Source: Streptomyces decoyicus (GTDB lineage: Bacteria; Actinomycetota; Actinomycetes; Streptomycetales; Streptomycetaceae). Taken from it: a stretch of 64,000 nucleotides of DNA. The notes below the pieces were generated by a model that searched no databases, had not been told where the DNA came from, and saw only the letters and a program-made list of their open reading frames with translations. Positions 18,824 to 27,395 of the stretch are shown here, in pieces. A program made the position numbers and the translations under genes. The stretch lies in contig NZ_CP082301.1 in the NCBI RefSeq assembly GCF_019880305.1, positions 6,758,001-6,822,000 of the forward strand. Reading direction: 5' to 3'. Each line of letters starts with the position of its first letter. Within the stretch, counting starts at the first letter, position 1.

Positions 18824-21028
18824 TCAACGCACCCTGTGGTCCTCCAGCGGCGCTGCCATCAGTATGTCGTCGGCTATTGGGGGCAAGTGTGGGGTGTGGT
18901 TGACCAGCCGCGCCGAATTGCCGACGACGGCGATGCTGCTGGTGTTGTGGAGGAGGGCGGCGAGAACCGGATTCATGGAACCGCCGGCGCCGGCGATCAG
19001 GCCCAGCAGATTGACGCCGATGGCGAGGCCGTAATTCTGGCGGACCACGCGCAGGGTATGCCGGCTGAGTTCGACGACGGCGGGGACCTGCCGCAGATCG
19101 TCGCCCGGCAGCGCGATATCGGCCGTCTCCAGGGCGACATGGGAGGAGTGGGCGCCCATGGAGATGCCGACGTCGGAAAGGGCCAAAGCGGGGGCGTCGT
19201 TGGTGCCGTCGCCGACCATGGCGACTGTGTGGCCCTCGGTCTGGAGGTCGCGGATCAGCTGGAGTTTGCCTTCCGGGAGCGCGTGCGCATGGACCTCGGT
19301 GATGCCGAGGGTGTCGGCGACGGCATGCGCGGTCTCGGGCGCGTCGCCGGTGAGCAGCACCACACGGGACACCCCCAGGTCTCGCAGTTGCCGCACGACG
19401 GTGTCGGCTCCGGACCGTACGGCATCGGAGACGCCGAGCAGACCGATCAGATCGTCATCGTGGGCGATGCAGATGACGGTCTCGCCGCCGGAACGCAGCT
19501 GTTCGGTCCAGCCCTGAGCCTCCTCCATCAGCTGGACACCGTGCTGGCGCAACAGGGCGGGGCTGCCCACCAGCAGCCGGGTGCCGTCGAGTTCGGCCCG
19601 CATGCCCATGCCGAGGACGACTTCGCAGGCTTGGTGGATGGGCGCGCGCAGGTGCTGTTCCTCGGTGTGCGCGACGATGGCCTGGGCGAGGGGGTGGCGG
19701 GCGTGCAGCTCTCCGGAAGCGGCGAGGCTGAGGACCTCGTTGGCGGTGAAGCGGTCGGTGAGCGTGACCACGCTGGTGACCAGGGGCCGTCCGAAGGTGA
19801 GGGTGCCGGTCTTGTCGAAGACGACGGCGGTGACCCGGCCGATGCCCTCCAGGTGGGTGCCGCCCTTGATGAGGGTGCCGCGCCGTGCGCCGTTGCCGAT
19901 GGCGGCGCTGATGGCGGTGGGCGTGGCGAGTCCGGCCGCGCAGGGGCAGGCGATCAGCAGCATCGTCATGGCGCGGCGGGCGTCACGGGTGATGGCGTAG
20001 GTCAGTGCGGCCAGGGCGAACGAGACAGGGACGAAGCGCTGGGTGAAGCGGGTGGCGACGGTCTGGATCGGCGCCCGGTCCGACTGGGCCTCCTCGACCC
20101 GGCTGATGATCCGGCCGACCGTGGTGTCCGCGCCGACGGACGCGGCCCGGATGGTCAGCGAGCCGGAGGTGACGATGGTCCCGGCGTAGACCTCGGCGCC
20201 GGCGCGGGCGTAGACCGGCAGCGCCTCACCGGTGATCGCCGCCTGATCGACCAGCGCTTCTCCACCGACGACCGTCCCGTCGACCGGGATGCGGTGGTGC
20301 TTATAGACGGCGACCACATCGCCCGGGACGACCTCTTCGAGCGCCACTTCCACCTCGACCCCTGCTCCGTCCTCCGCGCCACCTTCCCGTACGAGCCATA
20401 CCCGCTCCTCGCCGATGGTGAGCAACTCCTCGATGGCACGCCGGGTCCGACGGAGCGTCAGGGTCTGGAGAAATTCGCCGATGTTGAGGAGCCAGAGGAC
20501 GGTGAGGGCTACGACGTTTTCGCGTAGCACCAGCGAAATCACGGTCGCGGCCGTGACGAGGGTGTCGGTTCCGGGGTGGCTGCGGCCGCGCAGGGAGCGC
20601 AGGGCGCCGCGGAAGAACGGCAGGCCGGTGAAGAGGGTGATCGCCCCGAGGAGGCCGGAGGAGCCCGCGGTGATGCGCGGCCGGCGTAGCAGTCGGCGCA
20701 GCGCCACGAAGGCGAGTACTGCGCCGCCAACGACCAGGCGGGCGAGTTCGCCGGTGGAGGAGTCGGGTGTGGAGCGGGTCGGCTTGGCGGGCGTGGAGGC
20801 GGGTGGTGCCTCTTCGAGGGCGCCGACCAAGCGGTCGACATCCAGCAGGTCCGGCACCATCCAGATCACGACACTGCCGGTGCGCGGGAAGATCCGCAGC
20901 GCCCGGAAGCCGCGGATACCGGTCAGTCGCTCATCGACCAGCCCGGCGCTGCCGGGGCGCGCCCATACCCAGGGCACGGTCAGCCGGGCCCGGCCCGCGG
21001 CCACGGAGCGGACAACCACGCCGGACAT
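18824..21028 (-). CDS. ctpC: CtpC-like P1B-type metal-transporting ATPase
   Basis: A 734-residue heavy-metal P-type ATPase that should move a transition metal across the plasma membrane. Visible motifs are ITGEA (about 265), the transmembrane CPCAAG (361-366), the phosphorylation motif DKTGT (405-409), ARHPLA in the nucleotide domain, GDGTND near 620 and HNTSSI in the last membrane region. The N-terminus lacks a CxxC metal-binding domain. CPCAAG together with the adjacent DUF1490 gene matches the mycobacterial CtpC group, reported to handle Mn or Zn. It starts 2 bases after the DUF1490 gene and is the last gene of an operon that begins with an ABC importer. The exact metal cannot be read from the sequence. 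Confidence 0.88.
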   Translation of the reverse strand: MSGVVVRSVAAGRARLTVPWVWARPGSAGLVDERLTGIRGFRALRIFPRTGSVVIWMVPDLLDVDRLVGALEEAPPASTPAKPTRSTPDSSTGELARLVVGGAVLAFVALRRLLRRPRITAGSSGLLGAITLFTGLPFFRGALRSLRGRSHPGTDTLVTAATVISLVLRENVVALTVLWLLNIGEFLQTLTLRRTRRAIEELLTIGEERVWLVREGGAEDGAGVEVEVALEEVVPGDVVAVYKHHRIPVDGTVVGGEALVDQAAITGEALPVYARAGAEVYAGTIVTSGSLTIRAASVGADTTVGRIISRVEEAQSDRAPIQTVATRFTQRFVPVSFALAALTYAITRDARRAMTMLLIACPCAAGLATPTAISAAIGNGARRGTLIKGGTHLEGIGRVTAVVFDKTGTLTFGRPLVTSVVTLTDRFTANEVLSLAASGELHARHPLAQAIVAHTEEQHLRAPIHQACEVVLGMGMRAELDGTRLLVGSPALLRQHGVQLMEEAQGWTEQLRSGGETVICIAHDDDLIGLLGVSDAVRSGADTVVRQLRDLGVSRVVLLTGDAPETAHAVADTLGITEVHAHALPEGKLQLIRDLQTEGHTVAMVGDGTNDAPALALSDVGISMGAHSSHVALETADIALPGDDLRQVPAVVELSRHTLRVVRQNYGLAIGVNLLGLIAGAGGSMNPVLAALLHNTSSIAVVGNSARLVNHTPHLPPIADDILMAAPLEDHRVR

Positions 21029-21030
21029 GG

Positions 21031-21342
21031 TCAGTGCTCGTGGTCGTGCGCGTGGCCCTCGGTGGCGACCGCGGACGGTGGCGGAACCTCTTCGCCCAGT
21101 GACGTACGGGCCTCGGCGAGGACATCACCTGCCTTGAGCCGGGCCTCCTCCGCAGCCGAGGCCAGCCACCGGCCGGCGACGATACCGCCAGCCAGGCCGC
21201 CGACAACTGCCTTGCGGGCGGCGGGCTTCGCCTCGGGAAGGCGCTTGGCAGCGGTCTTGATGATCAGGGCGCCCACCACTCCGGAGACCGCGTAGTGGGC
21301 GAGCCGTCCGGCTGCGGCGCCGGCGAGCGCGACGGGGTGCAT
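21031..21342 (-). CDS. DUF1490 / PacL-like metal-binding partner of the P-type ATPase
   Basis: A 103-residue protein with a short N-terminal hydrophobic segment (VALAGAAAGRLAHYAVSGVV), an Ala/Lys-rich helical middle and a His/Asp C-terminus (GHAHDHEH, residues 96-103). Mycobacterial PacL1 (Rv3269, DUF1490), encoded next to ctpC, has a similar His-Asp zinc-binding tail and acts as a membrane-anchored chaperone of CtpC. The gene has a GGAAGGAG ribosome binding site and sits directly before the ATPase. Same role inferred here. Confidence 0.85.
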   Translation of the reverse strand: MHPVALAGAAAGRLAHYAVSGVVGALIIKTAAKRLPEAKPAARKAVVGGLAGGIVAGRWLASAAEEARLKAGDVLAEARTSLGEEVPPPSAVATEGHAHDHEH

Positions 21343-21372
21343 AGGAGACTCCTTCCGTCCGTACCGGCTCCT

Positions 21373-22311
21373 TCAAGTGTGCGTCCGGACGGAGTCCCGG
21401 GGCGAGCCGAGTGCCGACCCCGGCGCAGGGGAGGCCCGCCGTGCTGCTGCCAGCCGGCACCCGAGGTAGATGATGAAGGCGATGGTCGTGACATACGGGC
21501 TGATGGGGATGGTGCTGCCGAGCGCGAGCAGGATGCCGCCCTCCATCGCGCAGAGGGCGAATGCGACGCTCAGCACGGGCAGCAGCACCGGGGACGCCGT
21601 GAGGCGTGCGGCGGCGGCCGCCGGGGTGACCAGGAGCGCGAGCACCAGCAGCGCTCCGACGATCTGTACGCACAGGGCCACCGCAAGGCCGAGCACCAGC
21701 ATGAACGCCAGCGAGAGCGCGCGCACCGGGACGCCTCGCGCTGCGGCCACCTCCGGGTCGACGCTGGCGAAGGTCAGCGGCTTCCAGACGATGGTTAGGG
21801 CGAGCAGTACCACCGCTGACGTGCCGAGGAGCCAGGCCATCTGCGGGGTGCCGACGGCGATGATCTGGCCGGTCAGGATGCCGAACTTGTTCGCCGCCCG
21901 GCCCTTGTAGAGGGACAGGAAGAGCACTCCGAGGCCGAGTCCGAACGGCATGATGATGCCGATGATCGAATTACGGTCGCGGCCGTGGACCCCCAGGATG
22001 CCGATCGCCGCGGCCGCGATCAGGGATCCGGCGATGGACCCGGCCACGATGTTCACCCCGAGCAGCAGCGCCGCCGAGGCGCCGGCAAACGACAGCTCAC
22101 TGATACCGTGCACGGCGAACGGCAGATCGCGCATGATCACGAACACTCCGGCCAGCCCGCCGACCAGACCGAGCAGCACCCCGGCGAGCAGCGAATTCTG
22201 CACGAGTGCGAGCAGTTCGCCGTAGTTGTCGAAGTTGAAGATCTGATGCCAGATGCCGTTGTCCTGCCCGCCGTCGGCGAACAGCCCGTACCCGCAGCAG
22301 AGTCCGCTCAC
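21373..22311 (-). CDS. Metal ABC transporter permease (ABC-3 family)
   Basis: A 312-residue integral membrane protein with about eight hydrophobic segments and the ABC-3 signatures ISELSFAGASAALLLG and SVDPEVAAARGVPVRALS. It forms the membrane channel for zinc or manganese uptake with the ATPase and binding protein upstream. The GTG start at 22311 overlaps the stop codon of the ATPase gene (GTGA), so translation is coupled. The DUF1490 gene starts 30 bases downstream. Confidence 0.88.
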   Translation of the reverse strand: MSGLCCGYGLFADGGQDNGIWHQIFNFDNYGELLALVQNSLLAGVLLGLVGGLAGVFVIMRDLPFAVHGISELSFAGASAALLLGVNIVAGSIAGSLIAAAAIGILGVHGRDRNSIIGIIMPFGLGLGVLFLSLYKGRAANKFGILTGQIIAVGTPQMAWLLGTSAVVLLALTIVWKPLTFASVDPEVAAARGVPVRALSLAFMLVLGLAVALCVQIVGALLVLALLVTPAAAAARLTASPVLLPVLSVAFALCAMEGGILLALGSTIPISPYVTTIAFIIYLGCRLAAARRASPAPGSALGSPRDSVRTHT

Positions 22312-23195
22312 TGGCTCTCGCCGCCCTCCGTCCTGTCGTCGTGGGTGTGGCCGGCGCCGTCATCAGGTGCCCCGACCACCACGATCCGGCCCCGGACACG
22401 GACGACGTCCACCTGCGTCCCGTACAGCTCGGTCAGTGTCGAGGAGGTCATCACCTCGTCCGGCGGCCCGATCCGGTGCCCGCCGCGGGCCAGATACAGG
22501 ACGCGGTCCACCAGGCCCAGAACGGGGTTGATCTCATGCGTCACGAAGACAACGGCGGTACCTGCGGTGCGTCGCCGCTCCTCCACCAGGCCGGTAATGG
22601 TGCGCTGATGCTGCAGGTCGAGGGAGAGCAGGGGTTCGTCGCAGAGCAGGATCCGCGGGTCGGTGGCCAGCGCCTGCGCGACGCGGACGCGCTGCTGCTC
22701 GCCGCCGGAGAGCCGACCGAGGGGAACGTCCGCATACGGCGCGGCGCCGACCGCATCCAGGAGCTCGTCCACCCGGCGGCGAATCGCCCGGCGTGCGAGA
22801 GGCGGCCCCCAGCGGTGCCCGTCCAGGCCGAGACGCACCAGGTCGCGGGCGCGCAGCAGGGTGTGCGTGGGCTGGAGCGTCTGCTGGGGGACGTAGCCGA
22901 TGTGCCGGCTGCCGCTTTGTGGAGGGCGGCCGAGGACAGCGAGCGACCCACCGGTGAGCTGCTGTCGGCCCAGGAGCACCCGCAGCAGACTGGTCTTGCC
23001 CGATCCGTTCGGGCCCAGCACAGCGATGAATTCGCCGGGTCGTACATCGAGGTGCAGGTAGCGCCAAAGCACGCGGTCGCCATACGCCAGCGTTGCATTC
23101 CGCAGACTGAGCACCGGCGCACCGGGACCGGCGCTCCGCCCGGCAGCTCGGTCTGCCGGGGAGAGCGGAGACACGGCCTCCGTGCGTTTCATCAC
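22308..23195 (-). CDS. Metal ABC transporter ATP-binding protein
   Basis: A 295-residue ABC ATPase with Walker A GPNGSGKTS, Q-loop region YVPQQTLQ, signature LSGGEQQR and Walker B LLCDEPLLSLD followed by THE (H-loop). It energises the permease encoded downstream. The ATG overlaps the end of the binding-protein gene by four bases (ATGA). The N-terminus has an extra 25 or so residues before the ABC fold. A His/Asp-rich tail (AGHTHDDRTEGGE) could bind metal. Confidence 0.88.
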   Translation of the reverse strand: MMKRTEAVSPLSPADRAAGRSAGPGAPVLSLRNATLAYGDRVLWRYLHLDVRPGEFIAVLGPNGSGKTSLLRVLLGRQQLTGGSLAVLGRPPQSGSRHIGYVPQQTLQPTHTLLRARDLVRLGLDGHRWGPPLARRAIRRRVDELLDAVGAAPYADVPLGRLSGGEQQRVRVAQALATDPRILLCDEPLLSLDLQHQRTITGLVEERRRTAGTAVVFVTHEINPVLGLVDRVLYLARGGHRIGPPDEVMTSSTLTELYGTQVDVVRVRGRIVVVGAPDDGAGHTHDDRTEGGESQ

Positions 23196-24127
23196 CGGTC
23201 CAATGCGCTCCTGATCGCTCCGACATTGGCTGCCATCCAGCCGATGTAGTCCTCGCTTTGGGGAAGGGTCTCGGTCACCGGGACCACCGGGACTCCGTTG
23301 TCCTCGGCCGCCGCCTTGACCTTCTCCGTCGGGGGCCCGGAGGTCTGCTTGTTATAGATCAACGCCTTGACCTGTTTTCCGGTGAACAGCGCGAGCGTCC
23401 GCTGCAGGCTCTGTGCGGAGACGTCCCCGCCCTCCTCGACGGCCTGACTGAAGTCCGCCGGCGTCTTGTTCCGCAACCCCATGGCCCCGGTCATATACAG
23501 CGGTACGGGCTCGCTGACCGCCACGGCAGTACCCGCGTGGGCTGCCTTGACCTGCCGTTCCTTACTCTCCAGCGCCGACAGCTTGTCTTTGAACGTCGTG
23601 GCGTTGTGGCGGAACGTGGCAGCGTCGGCGGGGGCGGTCCTGGCCAGGGCGGCGGCGACCCGGTCGGCCAGCTTTCCCATCGCGGGGAGGTCGTACCAGA
23701 TGTGTTCGTTGAACTCCCCGCCCGCATTCGGTGCCTTCCCGGACACCTGCACGGCGTCGATGACGGCGGGTGAGGAGTTCTTCGCACTGTGCAGCATCCT
23801 GTCGACGAAGTCGTCGTAGCCGCCGCCGTTCTCGACCACGACCTTCGCCTTGGACAGCTCGAGCCGATTCTGCGTGCTGGCCTCGTACGAATGGGGGTCC
23901 TGCGCCGGGTCGCTGATGATCGAGACGACTTTGACCTTGCCGCCGCCGATCTGCCGGACGATGTCCCCGTACACATTCGTAGAGGCGACGACCGGAATCG
24001 AGGGCGACGGAGCACCGGTCTGGGAGCCGACGCGGGAACCGGCGTCCGAGGAGCCTGCGCAGCCGCTGGCCAAGGCGAGCGCCAGCCCCGTGAGCACCGC
24101 TGTGCCGCGGACCGAGGACGCCTTCAT
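23192..24127 (-). CDS. Zinc/manganese ABC transporter substrate-binding lipoprotein (ZnuA/AztC-type)
   Basis: A cluster A-I binding protein, 311 residues from the ATG at 24127, which has GGGGAGG upstream; the frame is open to 24199 but the lipoprotein signal begins at MKASSVRG. The signal ends in the lipobox LASGC. Likely metal ligands are His in QDPHSYEA, His in NEHIWYD and acidic residues around AVSEPVP and the C-terminal lobe. There is no His-rich loop. It is the first gene of a five-gene operon that also encodes a CtpC-like exporter, so Mn or Zn are both possible. Confidence 0.85.
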   Translation of the reverse strand: MKASSVRGTAVLTGLALALASGCAGSSDAGSRVGSQTGAPSPSIPVVASTNVYGDIVRQIGGGKVKVVSIISDPAQDPHSYEASTQNRLELSKAKVVVENGGGYDDFVDRMLHSAKNSSPAVIDAVQVSGKAPNAGGEFNEHIWYDLPAMGKLADRVAAALARTAPADAATFRHNATTFKDKLSALESKERQVKAAHAGTAVAVSEPVPLYMTGAMGLRNKTPADFSQAVEEGGDVSAQSLQRTLALFTGKQVKALIYNKQTSGPPTEKVKAAAEDNGVPVVPVTETLPQSEDYIGWMAANVGAIRSALDR

Positions 24128-24147
24128 CGCGGCCTCCCCACCAGTGG

Positions 24148-24182
24148 GAACGAAACCGGTTATCGGTTCATTATCGGTCGGC
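24148..24182 (-). promoter_or_regulatory. Possible operator before the importer/exporter operon
   Basis: Upstream of the binding-protein gene the minus strand carries two copies of ACCGATAA separated by three bases, followed by ACCGGTTTCG. It does not match the ATGRNNNYCAT sites found at the other metal operons, so a different regulator, or no operator, is possible. Confidence 0.3.
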
Positions 24183-24229
24183 TGCCTCCCGCCATCCACC
24201 TGAGGGAGCGGTGGTCGGCGGGGCCGGGG

Positions 24230-24934
24230 TCAGGGGCAGCAGCCGTCGGCGTGGTGGCCGTCGTCGGTGTCCTCTGTGGTGGCTGCCGTCGCAGCGGCCC
24301 GAAGCGGGCAGCACGTACCACCGCGCCACGCGTCGCGACCTTCCTTGGCGGCCACGGCGGCGATGGCCAGCGCGGCGATCGGGTCGGCCCAGCTCCAGCC
24401 GAGCAGGCTGTTGGCGAGGAGCCCCACGAGCACGACACCCGACAGATACGTACACAGCAGCGTCTGCCGGGAGTCCGCGACTGCCGATGCCGAGCCCAAC
24501 TCCCGTCCGGCCCGGCGCTGGGCGAAGGAGAGGAACGGCATGACCATCAGCGAGGCGGCGGCCAGCACGATCCCCGGTACGGAGTGCTGCGCCTCGCCGG
24601 AGCCCGTGAGCGTGCGGAGGGCCTCGACGGTGAGGTACACGGCGAGAGCGAAGAACGAGAAGGCGATGATCCGCAGGGTGACCTTCTCGCGCGCCTCCCG
24701 TGCCTCGTGGCCGGTGGCGGAGAACTGCCAGGCCACGGCGGCGGCAGAGGACACCTCGATGACGGAGTCCAGGCCGAAGCCGATCAGGGCGGCCGACGAG
24801 GCGAGCGTGCCGGCGGTGAGGGCGACCGCCGCCTCGATGACGTTGTAGGTGAGGGTCGCGGCGACCAGTAGACGTATGCGCCGCGCGAGGGTGTCACGGC
24901 GGGCGGAGCTGCGACCCGGGGATGTCGGCGCCAT
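24230..24934 (-). CDS. Small CDF-like cation efflux membrane protein
   Basis: A 234-residue protein with six hydrophobic segments (for example LVAATLTYNVIEAAVAL and GFGLDSVIEVSSAA). The GLDSVIE stretch corresponds to the metal-binding TM2 motif of cation diffusion facilitators. The cytoplasmic C-terminal domain of classical CDF proteins is absent; instead the tail is Cys/His-rich (CCPLRAA ... DDGHHADGCCP). It overlaps the ArsR-type regulator gene by one base (TGATG), so the two form one operon and the pump is likely induced by the metal the regulator senses. Confidence 0.78.
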   Translation of the reverse strand: MAPTSPGRSSARRDTLARRIRLLVAATLTYNVIEAAVALTAGTLASSAALIGFGLDSVIEVSSAAAVAWQFSATGHEAREAREKVTLRIIAFSFFALAVYLTVEALRTLTGSGEAQHSVPGIVLAAASLMVMPFLSFAQRRAGRELGSASAVADSRQTLLCTYLSGVVLVGLLANSLLGWSWADPIAALAIAAVAAKEGRDAWRGGTCCPLRAAATAATTEDTDDGHHADGCCP

Positions 24935-25284
24935 CAGCAGCAGCCGTCCTCGGTGGCGTCGGCGCAGGTACGGTCCGCCTCGACGGCGACCACCGCGGCC
25001 CGAAGGTCATCGAGCGCGTGGCCCAGGCGGGGATCGGCGAGTTCGTATCTGGTGCGGCGGCCGACCGGGACCGCCACGACGAGACCGCAGTCGCGCAAGC
25101 AGGCCAGGTGGTTGGACAGCCGGGTGCGCGAGATGCCGAGGGCGTCCGCCAGGTCTGACGGGTGGGCCGGGGCTTCGCGCAGGGCGAGCAGCAGGCGGCA
25201 GCGGAGGGGATCGGCCAGGGCGCGGCCGAACCGCGCCAAGACCTCGATGTCGGCAGCGATGGTCAGCACCCCCTCACAGTACAC
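24934..25284 (-). CDS. ArsR/SmtB-family metal sensor, CmtR-like
   Basis: A 116-residue winged-helix repressor. The recognition region LSNHLACLRDCGLVV carries Cys62 and Cys66, in the same place as Cys57 and Cys61 of mycobacterial CmtR (Cd/Pb/Zn sensor), and a third Cys (about 107, RTCAD) plus a terminal CC pair match its C-terminal ligand. It probably represses its own operon with the CDF-like pump. The true start may be the internal GTG at V6 or the ATG used here. It is divergent from the second importer operon. Confidence 0.85.
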   Translation of the reverse strand: MYCEGVLTIAADIEVLARFGRALADPLRCRLLLALREAPAHPSDLADALGISRTRLSNHLACLRDCGLVVAVPVGRRTRYELADPRLGHALDDLRAAVVAVEADRTCADATEDGCC

Positions 25285-25343
25285 AGTTCCCTGAATTCAA
25301 GAAGTCCTGAACTCGTGAGGATTCGGCGAAGCTTCGCTCCTGT

Positions 25344-25363
25344 TGGAATGACAATCATTTCCA
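25344..25363 (+). promoter_or_regulatory. Zur-type operator before the second metal importer operon
   Basis: The 20-base sequence TGGAATGACAATCATTTCCA contains the perfect dyad AATGA-CAA-TCATT. It lies 77 bases before the start of the binding-protein gene. The same ATGRNNNYCAT core occurs before the alternative ribosomal protein genes and the WD40-like gene in this window, as expected for a Zur regulon. Confidence 0.7.
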
Positions 25364-25439
25364 TCTATTGTTCGGGGCGTCGCCACTCCGCCGGGGGCGC
25401 GACCGCTACGCGCCCGGCGCACCCCAAGGAGCCCTCTCC

Positions 25440-26408
25440 ATGTCCCTCGCCCCCATCCCCAGCGCTCCCCAGCAGCGATCCGCTCGATTCGCCCTCACGG
25501 CCGCCGCGGCCACCGTGGCAGCCCTCACCGCCGCCGGGTGCGCGACATCGCCTGCGGGGAGCGGGCTCGGCGAATCCGGTGGCTCCGGCAAGAAGATCCA
25601 GGTCGTGGCCGCGGAGAACTTCTGGGGCAGCATCGCTTCCCAACTCGGCGGCAGCCACGTCAACGTGATCAGCATCATCACCAGCCCCGACACAGATCCG
25701 CACGACTACGAGCCGACCGCCGGAAACGCCCGCACCGTCTCGGGCGCGCGCTATGCGATCGTCAACGGCATCGGCTATGACGCCTGGGCGGACAAGCTGC
25801 TCTCCACCAACCCCGGCAGCGACCGGACCGAGTTGAAGGTCGGCGACCTGGTCGGCCTCAAGCCGGGCGGAAACCCGCACCGCTGGTACTCGCCGCATGA
25901 CGTTCACCGGGTCATCGAGAAGATCACCGCGGACTACAAGAAGATCGACCCGGCCGGCGCCTCCTACTTCGACCAGCGGAAGAAGGCGTTCGAGAGCAAG
26001 ACCCTCGCGCCGTACACCCACCTTGTATCCGGCATCAAGTCGAAGTACGCCGGCATTCCGATCGGCGCCTCGGAGTCCATCGTCACCCCGCTCTCCAAGG
26101 ATCTGGGCCTGAAGATGCTCGCCCCCGACACGTTCCTGAACGCGATCAACGAGGGTGCCGACCCGTCGGCCAAGGACAAGGCCACCATCGACCAGCAGAT
26201 CAAGAAGAAGCAGATCAAGGTCTACGTCTACAACAGCCAGAACTCCACCCCGGATGTGCAGGCGCAGGTCAAGGAGGCCAAGGCGCAGGGCATCCCGGTG
26301 GTTACCGTCACCGAGACCCTCGCCCCCGCAGGTGCCTCCTTCCAGGAGTGGCAGACCGGCCAACTCCGTGACCTCGAGCGGGCCCTGGCCAAGGCGACCG
26401 GGAAGTAA
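25440..26408 (+). CDS. znuA: Zinc ABC transporter substrate-binding lipoprotein
   Basis: A 322-residue cluster A-I binding protein. The ATG at 25440 has AAGGAG 8 bases upstream; the frame extends to 25368 but without signal character. The lipobox is TAAGC. Candidate metal ligands are His in TDPHDYEP, His in NPHRWYSPHD and Glu in GASESIV. It captures the metal outside the membrane for the ATPase and permeases that follow. A Zur-type site precedes the gene. It is clearly related to, but not a close duplicate of, the binding protein at 24127. Confidence 0.88.
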   Translation: MSLAPIPSAPQQRSARFALTAAAATVAALTAAGCATSPAGSGLGESGGSGKKIQVVAAENFWGSIASQLGGSHVNVISIITSPDTDPHDYEPTAGNARTVSGARYAIVNGIGYDAWADKLLSTNPGSDRTELKVGDLVGLKPGGNPHRWYSPHDVHRVIEKITADYKKIDPAGASYFDQRKKAFESKTLAPYTHLVSGIKSKYAGIPIGASESIVTPLSKDLGLKMLAPDTFLNAINEGADPSAKDKATIDQQIKKKQIKVYVYNSQNSTPDVQAQVKEAKAQGIPVVTVTETLAPAGASFQEWQTGQLRDLERALAKATGK

Positions 26409-26426
26409 GCGGGGGAGCGCGCGGCC

Positions 26427-27395
26427 ATGCTGCATCCGATTGCGAAGGCCCATGAGATGGCGGGACACGCTGGTCACACCGTCCCGCCACCCCGGACGGC
26501 GGCTTCCGAGGCATCCCCAACTCCGGCGTCTGCGGATGCCCCCGTACTCGACCTGTGCGGCGCGGCCGTCCGCGTGGCGGGCCGCACCCTGTGGTCCGGG
26601 GTGGACCTTCGCGTCGGGGCAGGGGAGTTCGTCGCCGTCCTCGGGCCGAACGGGGCCGGCAAGTCCACCCTGATCAAGGTGCTGCTCGGCATGCTGCCCG
26701 CGGCCGGCGGAGAGATACGAGTCCTCGGCGCCCGGCCGGGACAGACGAACCACCGCATCGGCTACCTGCCGCAGCGCCGCAGCTTCGACGCATCGCTGCG
26801 GATCCGCGGTATCGACGTCGTACGGCTCGGGCTGGACGGCGACCGCTGGGGCCTGCCGATGCCGTCGTTCGGCGCCCGGCGACGGGCGGCCCGTCAACGC
26901 GTCGACGAGGTCATCGAACTGGTCGGGGCGTCGGCGTACGCACACCGGCCCATCGGCCACTGCTCCGGGGGCGAGCAGCAGCGGCTGCTGATCGCCCAGG
27001 CCCTGGTCCGCAGGCCCCAACTACTCTTGCTGGACGAGCCGTTGGACAGCCTGGACCTGCCCAACCAGAGCGCGATCACGGCACTGATCAGCCGGATCCG
27101 CCACGAGGAGAACGTGGCGGTCGTCATGGTCGCGCATGACGTCAACCCGATCCTGCCTCACCTCGACCAGGTGGTGTATCTCGCCGAAGGCGGTGCGGCG
27201 AGCGGCACGCCGGAGGACGTCATCACCTCACCGACGCTGACGAAGCTCCACGGCACTCCGGTCGAGGTACTGCGGACGTCCGACGGCCGACTCGTTGCCG
27301 TCGGCCAGCCGGAGGCGCCGGCCGTGCACACGGACCGGCATGGCGACCGGCGCGCCTCTGGACTTTGTGCCGGAGGTGAACGTGCTGCCGGCTGA
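26427..27395 (+). CDS. znuC: Zinc ABC transporter ATP-binding protein
   Basis: A 322-residue ABC ATPase with Walker A GPNGAGKST, Q-loop LPQRRSF, signature CSGGEQQR, Walker B LLLLDEPLDSLD and H-loop AHD. The first 40 residues are an extra His/Pro-rich extension (HEMAGHAGHTVPPP). The ATG follows a GGGGGAG sequence, 18 bases after the binding-protein gene. It overlaps the next gene slightly. Confidence 0.88.
   Translation: MLHPIAKAHEMAGHAGHTVPPPRTAASEASPTPASADAPVLDLCGAAVRVAGRTLWSGVDLRVGAGEFVAVLGPNGAGKSTLIKVLLGMLPAAGGEIRVLGARPGQTNHRIGYLPQRRSFDASLRIRGIDVVRLGLDGDRWGLPMPSFGARRRAARQRVDEVIELVGASAYAHRPIGHCSGGEQQRLLIAQALVRRPQLLLLDEPLDSLDLPNQSAITALISRIRHEENVAVVMVAHDVNPILPHLDQVVYLAEGGAASGTPEDVITSPTLTKLHGTPVEVLRTSDGRLVAVGQPEAPAVHTDRHGDRRASGLCAGGERAAG

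Noticed and set aside
18821..20527. Plus-strand frame of 568 codons
   Set aside because: It is antisense to the CtpC-like ATPase, which has all P-type ATPase motifs in order.
24148..24182. Zur-type site before the importer/exporter operon
   Set aside because: The sequence lacks the ATGRNNNYCAT core shared by the other four sites; I list it only as a possible operator of unknown type.
25365..27020. Minus-strand frame of 551 codons
   Set aside because: It is opposite the second importer's binding-protein and ATPase genes and has shadow composition.
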